From contig CACZAN010000001.1 in assembly GCA_902779165.1 (NCBI GenBank), positions 62,001 through 126,000 of the forward strand: 64,000 bases of DNA, read 5' to 3'. The notes beneath the pieces were generated by a model. That model was given only the letters and a program-made list of their open reading frames with translations. It was not told the origin of the DNA and searched no databases. The stretch comes from an uncultured Bacteroidales bacterium (lineage in GTDB: Bacteria; Bacteroidota; Bacteroidia; Bacteroidales; Bacteroidaceae). Shown piece after piece: positions 1 to 8,300 of the stretch (positions within the stretch are counted from its first letter, which is position 1; each line of letters opens with the position of its first letter). Position numbers and translations under genes: made by a program.

Positions 1-79
1 ATGAGGAAGGGTCGTAAACGAGGAGGAAGCCTACGGCAATGGCGCACAGGGCGCGGAGGATGTAAGTGAATAGACGCAT
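1..79 (-). CDS. N-terminus of a small membrane protein (possibly DUF308/HdeD-like), partial
   Basis: Reading the minus strand from an ATG at 79 gives 26 residues beginning MRLFTYILRALCAIAVGFLL before the window ends. It is a short basic start followed by a hydrophobic segment, so a membrane protein is likely. The pattern of a transmembrane helix containing RALCAIAVGFLL resembles the first helix of DUF308/HdeD-type proteins of Bacteroidales, but 26 residues are too few to be sure. A TACTTTTG box on the same strand 21 nt upstream supports a real gene start here. The rest lies outside the window. Confidence 0.45.
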   Translation of the reverse strand, partial: MRLFTYILRALCAIAVGFLLVYDPSS

Positions 80-99
80 AATCAGTTGCTTTTTCGGCG

Positions 100-107
100 C
101 AAAAGTA
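100..107 (-). promoter_or_regulatory. Bacteroidetes -7 box (TACTTTTG) for the gene at 1-79
   Basis: On the minus strand TACTTTTG fits TAnnTTTG and lies about 20 nt upstream of the ATG at 79. No clear -33 TTTG is visible at the expected distance. Confidence 0.5.
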
Positions 108-223
108 CAAAAAATATTCGAGAGGATATGTTTCTAACCCCATAAAAAGAAGTAAAAAAAGAAAAAAACACGGCAAAATAAAAATTTTTCTCTTTTCTCT
201 TTTCGTTTTTCATTTATTTGTAG

Positions 224-231
224 TACCTTTG
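224..231 (+). promoter_or_regulatory. -7 box (TACCTTTG) for the Nif3-like gene
   Basis: TACCTTTG matches TAnnTTTG exactly and lies 25 nt before the GTG start at 257. The upstream tract is T-rich without a good -33 TTTG. Confidence 0.6.
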
Positions 232-256
232 CAGCCACAAATCAAGCGCACAAGAC

Positions 257-1054
257 GTGAAAATCAAGGAAATCATCGCTGCCCTTGAGCAATTCGCGCC
301 TCTGCCCTTGCAGGAAAGCTACGATAATGCTGGCCTGCAATGTGGACTGACAGAGACGGAGGCTTCAGGGGCATTATTGTGTTTAGACGTGACCGAGGAG
401 GTGCTTCGCGAAGCCATTGACCTCGGTTGTAACCTCGTCATTAGCCACCACCCTCTGCTCTTCCATGGGCTGAAGCAGGTGTGTGATGCCGACCTCGTGC
501 AACGTTCCCTGCGGCTGGCGATACAGAATGATCTCTGTATTTATTCGGCCCACACGAATTTGGACAACGCAGAGGATGGTGTGAACTTCCGCATGGCGGA
601 GAAATTAGGACTCATCGATGTGCAACTGCTCCATCCGAGAACGGTCCAGGTGGGAGCCCGCCAGTTGAAATGCGGAAGCGGAGTTATGGGCTATTTGCCT
701 GAGGGTGAGGATTCCCTTGCTTTCCTGCAGCGTGTGAAGCAGGCTTTCGGCGTTGAGGCACTGCAGCACAACCAGTTGTTGGAGCGCCCTATTCAGAGCG
801 TGGTTATCTGTGGTGGAGCGGGCGACTTCATGCTTGCTGACGCCATGAGTGCTGAGGCTGATGCCTTTCTTACCGGTGAGATGCACTATCACACATGGTT
901 CGGCCATGAGCAGGAAATACAGATTGCTGTCCTCGGTCACTACGAGAGTGAGCAGTACACCCGCGAGATATTCCGTGAGATTATCGAGAGAACAGCGCCC
1001 CAGCTGCCTCTCTATGATACGGAAGTGCGCACGAACCCAATTCATATCCTATAG
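257..1054 (+). CDS. Nif3-like dinuclear metal centre protein (YbgI/YqfO family)
   Basis: The 265-residue product matches the Nif3 family. Visible signatures are YDNAGLQCG (22-30), the metal-binding SHHPLLF (H64/H65), SAHTNLDNA near 97-105, and C-terminal LTGEMHYH and GHYESEQYT. The length is that of the short YbgI form, without the PII-like insert found in many longer homologues. The family forms hexameric rings with a two-metal site; its reaction is uncertain (hydrolase or GTP cyclohydrolase-related roles have been proposed). The start is a GTG placed just behind a good promoter. It is followed after 35 nt by a zinc-ribbon coiled-coil gene, a pairing common in Bacteroidetes, so the two probably form one transcript. 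Confidence 0.9.
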   Translation: MKIKEIIAALEQFAPLPLQESYDNAGLQCGLTETEASGALLCLDVTEEVLREAIDLGCNLVISHHPLLFHGLKQVCDADLVQRSLRLAIQNDLCIYSAHTNLDNAEDGVNFRMAEKLGLIDVQLLHPRTVQVGARQLKCGSGVMGYLPEGEDSLAFLQRVKQAFGVEALQHNQLLERPIQSVVICGGAGDFMLADAMSAEADAFLTGEMHYHTWFGHEQEIQIAVLGHYESEQYTREIFREIIERTAPQLPLYDTEVRTNPIHIL

Positions 1055-1089
1055 GCCCCTAAGCCCTATCATTAATAATTCTATATATT

Positions 1090-1917
1090 ATGGCAAGAGA
1101 AAGAAAAGATCCCTCAGACCTCAGTATTGAGGACAAGCTGAAAAACCTCTATCAGCTGCAGAGTATGCTCTCTGAAATTGACAAAATCAAGACCCTGCGC
1201 GGCGAACTGCCTCTGGAAGTGCAGGATCTGGAAGACGAAATCGAAGGTCTCACTACTCGTATCGAGAAGATTCAGGAGGAGATTGCTGCCATGCAGCGCG
1301 AACTCAGCGGTCGCCGCATCACCATCCAAAACAACCTCGCAAATATCGAGCGTTACACCATACAGCTCGATAATGTTCGTAACAATCGCGAGTACGAGAA
1401 CCTCAGCAAGGAAATTGAATACTTGCAGCTTGACAATCAGCTGAACGAGAAAAAGATCCGTGAGGCTAATGAAGCCATTGAGCGCAAGCAGGAGGAAATC
1501 CGTCGCTGTTCGGATAACGTTACTGAGCGTCGTACCGACCTCGATATCAAGAAGAGCGAACTTGATGAGATTATTTCCGAGACACGAGCTGAAGAAGAAA
1601 AGCTCCGCGAGCGCAGCAAGAGCCTGGAGGCCACAATCGAGCCCCGTTTGCTCTCGGCTTTCAAGCGCATCCGCAAGAACTCCCGCAATGGACTCGGAAT
1701 CGTTTATGTACAGCGTGATGCTTGCGGTGGCTGCTTCAACAAGATTCCGCCTCAGCGCCAGCTGGATATCCGTATGCGCAAGAAGATTATTGTCTGTGAG
1801 TACTGTGGCCGCATCATGATTGACCCTGAACTCGCTGGCGTACAGCTTCAGAGTAAGGCTGAAGAGAAGCCCAAGCGTCGTCGTCGTAAGGCTGCGGAGA
1901 AGAAGGAGGAGAATTGA
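1090..1917 (+). CDS. Coiled-coil protein with C4 zinc ribbon (zf-RING_7/CdsZ-like)
   Basis: The 275-residue protein is a long charged coiled coil (about residues 10-185) followed by a C-terminal zinc ribbon: CGGC near residue 208 and CEYCG near 233 give the four-cysteine set typical of the zf-RING_7 family. A Lys/Arg-rich tail (KPKRRRRK) ends the protein. Family members are small cytoplasmic proteins; some relatives act in secretion or flagellar chaperoning (CdsZ, HP0958), but a role here is not established. It lies directly behind the Nif3-like gene, and no new promoter is seen in the 35-nt gap. Confidence 0.85.
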   Translation: MARERKDPSDLSIEDKLKNLYQLQSMLSEIDKIKTLRGELPLEVQDLEDEIEGLTTRIEKIQEEIAAMQRELSGRRITIQNNLANIERYTIQLDNVRNNREYENLSKEIEYLQLDNQLNEKKIREANEAIERKQEEIRRCSDNVTERRTDLDIKKSELDEIISETRAEEEKLRERSKSLEATIEPRLLSAFKRIRKNSRNGLGIVYVQRDACGGCFNKIPPQRQLDIRMRKKIIVCEYCGRIMIDPELAGVQLQSKAEEKPKRRRRKAAEKKEEN

Positions 1918-1966
1918 ACTCCTTTTTCACATTCAGAAGATACCCCGTAAATATGGTATTATTAGC

Positions 1967-1996
1967 AATTGGCTGCGAAAATATCCGTGGCCAATT
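1967..1996 (+). terminator. Weak hairpin after the zinc-ribbon gene
   Basis: AATTGGC (1967-1973) and GCCAATT (1990-1996) can form a 7-bp stem about 50 nt after the stop. No strong T run follows, so termination is only possible. The remaining gap up to 2091 shows no gene. Confidence 0.3.
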
Positions 1997-2091
1997 GTCA
2001 TTTTATGGCCATTTATGAAGAAAAGTATTAGAAAATGAGTGGGAAAGGCAAAAAACTTTTAACTTTAAGCTCTGATTTCTAACTTTTTTTG

Positions 2092-2126
2092 TACCTTTGC
2101 GCCCGACTTTCACACAACATAAAGTC
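2092..2126 (+). promoter_or_regulatory. rpsA promoter (-7 box TACCTTTG) and leader hairpin
   Basis: TACCTTTG at 2092-2099 fits the Bacteroidetes -7 element, 64 nt before the rpsA ATG. The leader begins with GACTTT (2105-2110) and AAAGTC (2121-2126), which pair as a 6-bp stem with a 10-nt loop close to the predicted 5' end. Ribosomal protein leaders are often autoregulatory, but nothing here proves that. The stretch just before the ATG is AT-rich with no Shine-Dalgarno sequence. Confidence 0.55.
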
Positions 2127-2163
2127 TAACCAGTAAATTATTACTCATTTTTTAATTAACTCT

Positions 2164-3966
2164 ATGTCTAACTTAACAAACATCCAGCCCCTCGAGGACT
2201 TCGATTGGGAAGGTTACGAGAAAGGCTCCGCACAGACTGAACAGAGTCTGGCACAACAGGAAGAGGCTTATGAGAAGAGCCTCACGGGTGTCAATGACCA
2301 CGATGTCGTGGAAGGCACCGTCATCAGCATTAACAAGCGTGAAGTCGTAGTCAACATCGGCTACAAGAGCGACGGCATTATCCCCGTTAGCGAATTCCGC
2401 TACAACCCCGACCTCGCCGTCGGCGACAAAGTTGAGGTTTACATCGAAAATCAGGAAGACAAGAAAGGTCAGCTCATCCTCTCCCACAAGAAGGCTCGTG
2501 CTACTAAGAGCTGGGAGCGCGTCAATGCCGCCCTGGAGAACGAGGAAATCATCAAGGGCTTTGTCAAGTGCCGCACAAAGGGCGGTATGATTGTAGATGT
2601 CTTTGGTATCGAGGCATTCCTGCCCGGTAGCCAGATTGACGTGAAGCCCATTCGCGACTACGACGTATTCGTTGGCAAGACGATGGAGTTCAAGGTCGTG
2701 AAGATCAATCAGGAGTATCGCAACGTTGTTGTCAGCCACAAGGCCCTCATCGAAGCCGAGCTCGAAGCCCAGAAGCGCGAGATCATCTCCAAGCTGGAGA
2801 AGGGTCAGGTGCTGGAGGGTACCGTCAAGAACATCACTTCCTATGGTGTATTCATCGACTTGGGTGGTGTCGACGGTCTCGTACACATCACAGACCTCAG
2901 CTGGGGCCGCGTCAGCGATCCTCACGAGGTCGTGGAGCTCGACCAGAAGCTCAACGTCGTCATCCTCGACTTCGATGAGGAGAAGAAGCGCATCGCCCTC
3001 GGCCTCAAGCAGCTCACTCCCCATCCCTGGGACGCTCTCGATCCCAACCTCAAGGTGGGCGACCACGTCAAGGGCAAGGTCGTCGTCATGGCCGACTATG
3101 GCGCATTCATCGAGATTGCTCCCGGCGTCGAAGGTCTCATCCACGTCAGCGAAATGTCTTGGAGCCAGCACCTGCGCAGTGCTCAGGATTTCATGAAGGT
3201 TGGCGACGAAGTCGAAGCTGTCATCCTGACCCTCGACCGCGAGGAGCGCAAGATGTCTCTCGGCATCAAGCAGCTGAAGGAAGATCCCTGGGAGAACATC
3301 GAACAGCGTTATCCCGTTGGCAGCAAGCACACTGCCCGCGTGCGTAACTTCACCAACTTCGGTGTCTTCGTGGAGATTGAAGAAGGTGTTGATGGTCTCA
3401 TCCACATCAGCGACCTCAGCTGGACGAAGAAGGTCAAGCACCCCAGCGAGTTCACCAAGATTGGCGAAGACATCGAAGTCGTTGTCCTCGAAATCGATAA
3501 GGAGAACCGTCGCCTCAGCTTGGGTCACAAGCAGTTGGAAGAGAATCCTTGGGACGTCTTCGAGACAGTATTCACTGTTGATAGCGTCCATGAAGGAACC
3601 ATCACCGAACTGCTCGACCGCGGTGCCGTGATTCAGCTTGAGTACGGCGTTGAAGGCTTTGCTACTCCCAAGCACCTCGTGAAGGAAGACGGCAGCCAGG
3701 CACAGCTTGGCGAGAAGCTCCCCTTCAAGGTTATTGAATTCAACAAGGACAGCAAGCGCATCATCCTTAGCCACAGCCGCATCTATGAAGACGAGGCTCG
3801 TCGCGAGGCTCGCGAAGCTCGCAAGGCAGAGCGTGCTGCTACCAAGCGTCCCGCTAAGGCTCGCGAGGAACAGCCCGTGATCCAGAACCAGGCCGCCAGC
3901 ACTACTCTTGGCGACATCGACGCTCTGGCTGCATTGAAGGCTAAGATGGAACAGGGTGACGAGTAA
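2164..3966 (+). CDS. rpsA: 30S ribosomal protein S1
   Basis: The 600-residue protein consists of consecutive S1 (OB-fold) RNA-binding domains. Repeated motifs such as GVFIDLGGVDGLVHITDLSW, GAFIEIAPGVEGLIHVSEMSW-type and GVFVEIEEGVDGLIHISDLSW-type blocks mark at least six repeats between about residues 40 and 540, each ending with an LGxKQL-type element. The C-terminus is a basic/acidic tail (EARREAREARKAERA). S1 binds mRNA and helps load it on the 30S subunit, which matters in Bacteroidetes where Shine-Dalgarno sites are scarce. The ATG follows an AT-rich leader. Long open frames on the opposite strand are coding shadows. Confidence 0.97.
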   Translation: MSNLTNIQPLEDFDWEGYEKGSAQTEQSLAQQEEAYEKSLTGVNDHDVVEGTVISINKREVVVNIGYKSDGIIPVSEFRYNPDLAVGDKVEVYIENQEDKKGQLILSHKKARATKSWERVNAALENEEIIKGFVKCRTKGGMIVDVFGIEAFLPGSQIDVKPIRDYDVFVGKTMEFKVVKINQEYRNVVVSHKALIEAELEAQKREIISKLEKGQVLEGTVKNITSYGVFIDLGGVDGLVHITDLSWGRVSDPHEVVELDQKLNVVILDFDEEKKRIALGLKQLTPHPWDALDPNLKVGDHVKGKVVVMADYGAFIEIAPGVEGLIHVSEMSWSQHLRSAQDFMKVGDEVEAVILTLDREERKMSLGIKQLKEDPWENIEQRYPVGSKHTARVRNFTNFGVFVEIEEGVDGLIHISDLSWTKKVKHPSEFTKIGEDIEVVVLEIDKENRRLSLGHKQLEENPWDVFETVFTVDSVHEGTITELLDRGAVIQLEYGVEGFATPKHLVKEDGSQAQLGEKLPFKVIEFNKDSKRIILSHSRIYEDEARREAREARKAERAATKRPAKAREEQPVIQNQAASTTLGDIDALAALKAKMEQGDE

Positions 3967-4025
3967 GTCTCCCTCGCGCGTACCTTATTATAATAATAAA
4001 GGTCCGCTCTGTTCATACACTTTCG

Positions 4026-4057
4026 ATAGAGGATGTTCCATTGGGGACATCCTCTAT
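4026..4057 (+). terminator. Hairpin downstream of rpsA
   Basis: ATAGAGGATGT (4026-4036) and ACATCCTCTAT (4047-4057) form a perfect 11-bp stem with a 10-nt loop, 60 nt after the rpsA stop. The following bases (TGTCCTTT) are only moderately T-rich. Confidence 0.6.
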
Positions 4058-4099
4058 TGTCCTTTAGGGGATTTCCCCTGCTGTTTTCGGGCTTTTTCT

Positions 4100-4130
4100 T
4101 TTGTCATGTCGCAAAAAATGTGTTCCTTTG
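4100..4130 (+). promoter_or_regulatory. Promoter for the 4229 gene
   Basis: TTTG (4100-4103), a 19-nt spacer and TTCCTTTG (4123-4130) match the Bacteroidetes promoter except for one base in the -7 box. It leaves a leader of about 95 nt. Confidence 0.55.
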
Positions 4131-4228
4131 CAGCAGAAAACAAAGAAAAGACACCCAAAAGACCCTAAAACAAGGGCTAAAAGTTCTAAAGAAAACAAGA
4201 AGAATAATCCTTAAAAACCTGAAGTAAT

Positions 4229-4987
4229 ATGAAACGCTTAATGATGTCCCTGGTCTTGATGGTGACGATCGTTGCCTCGGCCGCAGCCATGAGCTTCTCC
4301 AAGGCTCGCAAGGAAGCCCTCTTCCTTTCTGATAAGATGGCCTATGAGCTCAACCTCAGCCTCTCGCAGTACGAGGCTGTCTATGAAATTAACCTCGACT
4401 ATATGCTCGGTCTCAACAACCGTTCTGATCTCGATGGCGTATTCTGGATGCGTCGCAATGCCGACCTCCGCTACGTCCTCAGCCCCTGGCAGTGGGATCG
4501 TTACACTCAGATTGTAGACTTCTATCGTCCCATGTTATGGGTGAGCCGCCACAACTTCTCTCTCTCCCTGCGTACACGTTATGTAGACCACAAATTCTTC
4601 TACTACGAGCGTCCCTCCATCTATGGAAGTTATCGCGGAGGTCATAATTCCGGTCATACCAGCTACTATCAGGGTCGTGATTTCCACCGTCCCGAAACCA
4701 ATGTTGGTCCTCGCCACTACGGCAGCTCGGCTCCTCAGGGCTATGGTTCCGGACGTTCTGGTGGCAAGACCCAGCCGAGTTACACTCCCAATGAGCCTTC
4801 TCGCGGAAGCAATCCCGGAGGTAATCAGAGCGGTAGCGTTCGCGGCCGTGCTTCCAGCGGGAACCCTCAGTCTTCGAGTACGATAGGGACGGGTAGCGGT
4901 TCTTCCACCCGCTCTTCTACGACCACTTCCGGCGGTTCCACCCGTGGTTCCGGTACCTCTCGGGGTGGTGGACGTGGTGGGAGGTAG
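4229..4987 (+). CDS. Secreted protein with Gly/Ser/Arg-rich tail, unknown function
   Basis: The 252-residue product starts with a signal peptide (MKRLMMSLVLMVTIVASAAA). A folded, aromatic-rich region follows at about 22-130 (LSDKMAYELNLSLSQYEAVYEINLDY, split here at residue 20: the motif continues to FWMRRNADLRYVLSPWQW). From about residue 135 the sequence is low-complexity, rich in Gly, Ser, Arg and Thr, ending GTSRGGGRGGR. I do not recognise a named family; the first half looks like a small conserved periplasmic domain that may sense or bind another protein, but no function can be given. It is a single-gene unit between its own promoter and a strong terminator. Confidence 0.75.
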   Translation: MKRLMMSLVLMVTIVASAAAMSFSKARKEALFLSDKMAYELNLSLSQYEAVYEINLDYMLGLNNRSDLDGVFWMRRNADLRYVLSPWQWDRYTQIVDFYRPMLWVSRHNFSLSLRTRYVDHKFFYYERPSIYGSYRGGHNSGHTSYYQGRDFHRPETNVGPRHYGSSAPQGYGSGRSGGKTQPSYTPNEPSRGSNPGGNQSGSVRGRASSGNPQSSSTIGTGSGSSTRSSTTTSGGSTRGSGTSRGGGRGGR

Positions 4988-5010
4988 TTTCCCAGTCCAA
5001 TCCATTCATA

Positions 5011-5042
5011 GTGCCACATCCTTGCGTGTGGCACTTTTTTTT
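5011..5042 (+). terminator. Rho-independent terminator
   Basis: GTGCCACA (5011-5018) pairs perfectly with TGTGGCAC (5027-5034) and is followed by eight T. It ends the transcript of the secreted protein gene. Confidence 0.9.
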
Positions 5043-5094
5043 GTCTTAATAGCAAAAAGTCGAGAAAAATGTAGCGTGAATCTGATATATTTTG

Positions 5095-5102
5095 TATCTT
5101 TG
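5095..5102 (+). promoter_or_regulatory. -7 box (TATCTTTG) for the 5368 gene
   Basis: TATCTTTG fits TAnnTTTG. The leader from here to the ATG at 5368 is about 265 nt long, with no ORF of note and no riboswitch I recognise. Confidence 0.55.
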
Positions 5103-5367
5103 CGCCGAAGAAAGCCATAAAAGGCTCCTTTTGGACTTGATTCAAACCAGATTCTTACATATATTATTTAATTCCAAAACCACGTAACAGCTTAAACAAG
5201 AAACAGCTACAACTAAACCTTATTGCAGTCGGCCTTACCACCAAGACTGGGAGGCAATCCATCGGCTTGCGGCTGCAACATCCATCATTCTTAAACCCTT
5301 ATTCTGAGCTTGACAAGCCGAAGCTCGGAACCGAACTCATAAAGAAAATAAAAAGAAAACAAATTCA

Positions 5368-8300
5368 ATGAAAAAGTTTCTACTTTCTCTTTTAGCTCTT
5401 TTCTCATTCTTTTCCTTAGCGCATTCCGAAGAGGTAATCATGGCGCTTACATTTCCTGCAACTGGAGGTGAAAATATAGGCAGCTATACAGCTACTTGGA
5501 ACGCTACGGTAGATGGAAATACATGGGCTATTGACGGCTTCAATAGTAACAAGTGGCAGAATGATTGGACGTATATCAAGTGTGGACGCAAAAACAATGA
5601 ACACACAGCTTCCATCACGTCTCCGACTGTTGATAATGCCGTAATCACAAAAGTTGTTGTTGCCGTCCAACAGACGTCTAACGTAACAGCTGTTTCTTTA
5701 ACAGTCTTGAATGGCGCAACAGAAGTGAAAACGATTGATGTGACGGAAAACTTTGCTACAGGTAATGTAGAGATTCCCATTGAGGGAGCTGTCGCTGGTT
5801 ATTCCTACAAGTTGACTATCGTAAGTAGTTCGGCCTCTAAGAATGGAACGACCGTAATAGAGGGTGTTACCCTTTATGGTAATCCTACCGTTGCTCCTGC
5901 TGTAGCAAAACCTGAGATTACCCCAGCTACTGGTACGTATTATTCAGAGCAGACGGTGACAATCACCGCAGAGGAAGGTGCCACTATCTACTATTCTCTG
6001 AATGACGGTGAGGCAGCAGAATACACAGAACCCTTCACAGTCAGCGAGACAACAACCATCACGGCTTATGCCAAGAAGGGTGAAGATGTCAGTGGTAACG
6101 TTACCGCTACGCTGACTTTCGCTACGACTTATACGACCTTTGCAGCAGCAAACGAGGCGGCTACAAAGGATAAGGTAGCCGTTCGTCTGACTTTCACCGA
6201 GGCCCTTGTGACCTTTGTCAGCGGTCAGAATGCTTACGTTCAGGACGCTACAGGTGCCATGCTGATTTATGGCACCACGACCCTTAAGGCAGGTGACAAG
6301 ATTTCGGGAAATATCGATGGTCAGCTCTATTCTTATAATGGCCTGCCGGAAGTGGCAAACCCCACTTATAATGTAGAAGTCGTTTCCAGCGAGAACGAGG
6401 TCGTTCCTACGGCTGTCAGTGCCGCTGACCTCGCAGCCAATCCTATGAAGTATATCAGTCAGTATGTGGTTCTCAAGAATGCGGTCTTCGAGTCAGATGC
6501 CGAGGGAGATGCCAAGAACAACTACAACTTCACAGCCGCAGGTTCAAGCTTTGTGCTCCGCAATAATTTCAAAGTAAATCTCTCCATCTCTGCAAGTTCT
6601 GCTTATGCTGTGTCCGGTCTGGTTACAGTCTACAACTCCACAGTTCAGGTTTACCCCACCGCTGCTGAGGATATTGTGGAACTGAAGTATGAGACAGCCA
6701 ACCTCGACTTCGAGGCCACAGAGCCCATCACCGACGGTATCTGTACATACGCTAAGGATATGTCCAAGAATGGTACGGTGCATTTCGGCGCACAGCCCGT
6801 TGATGGCTGGAATGTGCTTAATGTGACGGACAATATCTATGAAGGTTCTGACCGTGGCGTACTTGACCAGAAGGCCGGTGGTGTCTTTGAATATGGTTCT
6901 GATGCTTGGCTGGGTGGTGCTGAATATAAGGCTCCTACAGCAGCTCCCGAGGGTTCTTCCGGCACGAAGGCTCTGGGCCTGGTATCTGTCTGGGGCGGTA
7001 ATAACGCTATTATCCAGTACACGCAAGACATTGTCCTCGAAGAGGGTAGTTATGAACTTGAGGTCGTCGTTATGAACACTGCTGGTACCAATGCGCTGAC
7101 GAAAAACCTCATTGGCTTCATCGCTGAGGATGGCACAGAATACCTGGCCAAGACAACAAAGTATCCTGTTGGTGAATGGACAACCGAGGTTATCGCCTTC
7201 ACCTTAGAGAAGAAGACCTTCGGTCAGCTCTCTCTGGGTATTCAGAACGGTTCTGGTTCCGGCGCAGCTCCCCACCTCTTCATTGATGGTGTGGCCATAA
7301 ATACAATTGCTCCGACCGTTGCACTTCACAAGGAACTTGCCGATGCGCTAATAGATGCCACAGCAACAGTCGAGGCAAAGGCCAACGTGGGTGACCAGCT
7401 GTTCCAGAAGCCTGAGGACGCCTACGACACTTTTGCTGGTGTTGTCTCAACCCAAAAGGAAGTGTCTGAGAATGCTGAGGCCACCGAGCAACAGTTGAGG
7501 GATGCCATTGCTGCCCTGCAGGATGCTGTGGCTACTTATGCTGCTGCCGTGAATGCTCCTGAAGCCGAGCAGGAATACACCCTCCAGCTGAAGGACGGTG
7601 GCATGTATATGTCTCTCAATGAGGGGACAAAGCTGTCCGCAGACCCCGCACCTCTGAAGTTTGTTGCTGTCGAAGGTGGTTATGCCATCACCGATGGAAC
7701 TTACTATGTGGCTAATACGGGTGATAATGCATGGACGATGGGTGTTGCTACCGAGCCTTATGCTTGGATTGTCACCCTTCAGGACGGATACTACCATATT
7801 GCTAAGGCCGGCAATACGGCTCAGCACATCGGTGTTGATAACACGGCAGCAGGTTCTGCTTGCTATGCCGACAAGGGCGTGAGCGACAAGTCCCTATGGA
7901 CGATTGCAGCATACGTCAAGGTTGAGCCCGTGGATGTGACCGACCTCATCAAGAACCCCGCATATCTGGAGAATGGTTATGAAGGCTGGACCTACAGCGA
8001 GAATGGCTTCAAGGCCCGTGAGTATGAGGCTCCCATGAACCTGATCACCTACAGTGGTAATGCTGCCTTCGAGGTCTCGCAGACCATTGAGAATGTTCCC
8101 GCAGGTCTCTACAAGCTCACCGTCAACGCTTTCTACCGTGCTGGTAGCTTAGACGACGAGAAAGCTAAGATTGCTGCTGGCACAGAGCTTGAGAAGGAGC
8201 TGACCATGTATGCTGCTGTTGCCGACGACACTTATTCCCACAAGGTCATGAACCTCTCCGAGGGTGCTACCGACGTGGCTTATGGCGAAGGCACCACGAT

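Noticed and set aside
2173-3774. A 533-codon open frame antisense to rpsA
   Set aside because: It mirrors the codon structure of rpsA, is acidic and low-complexity, has no promoter, and rpsA is certain.
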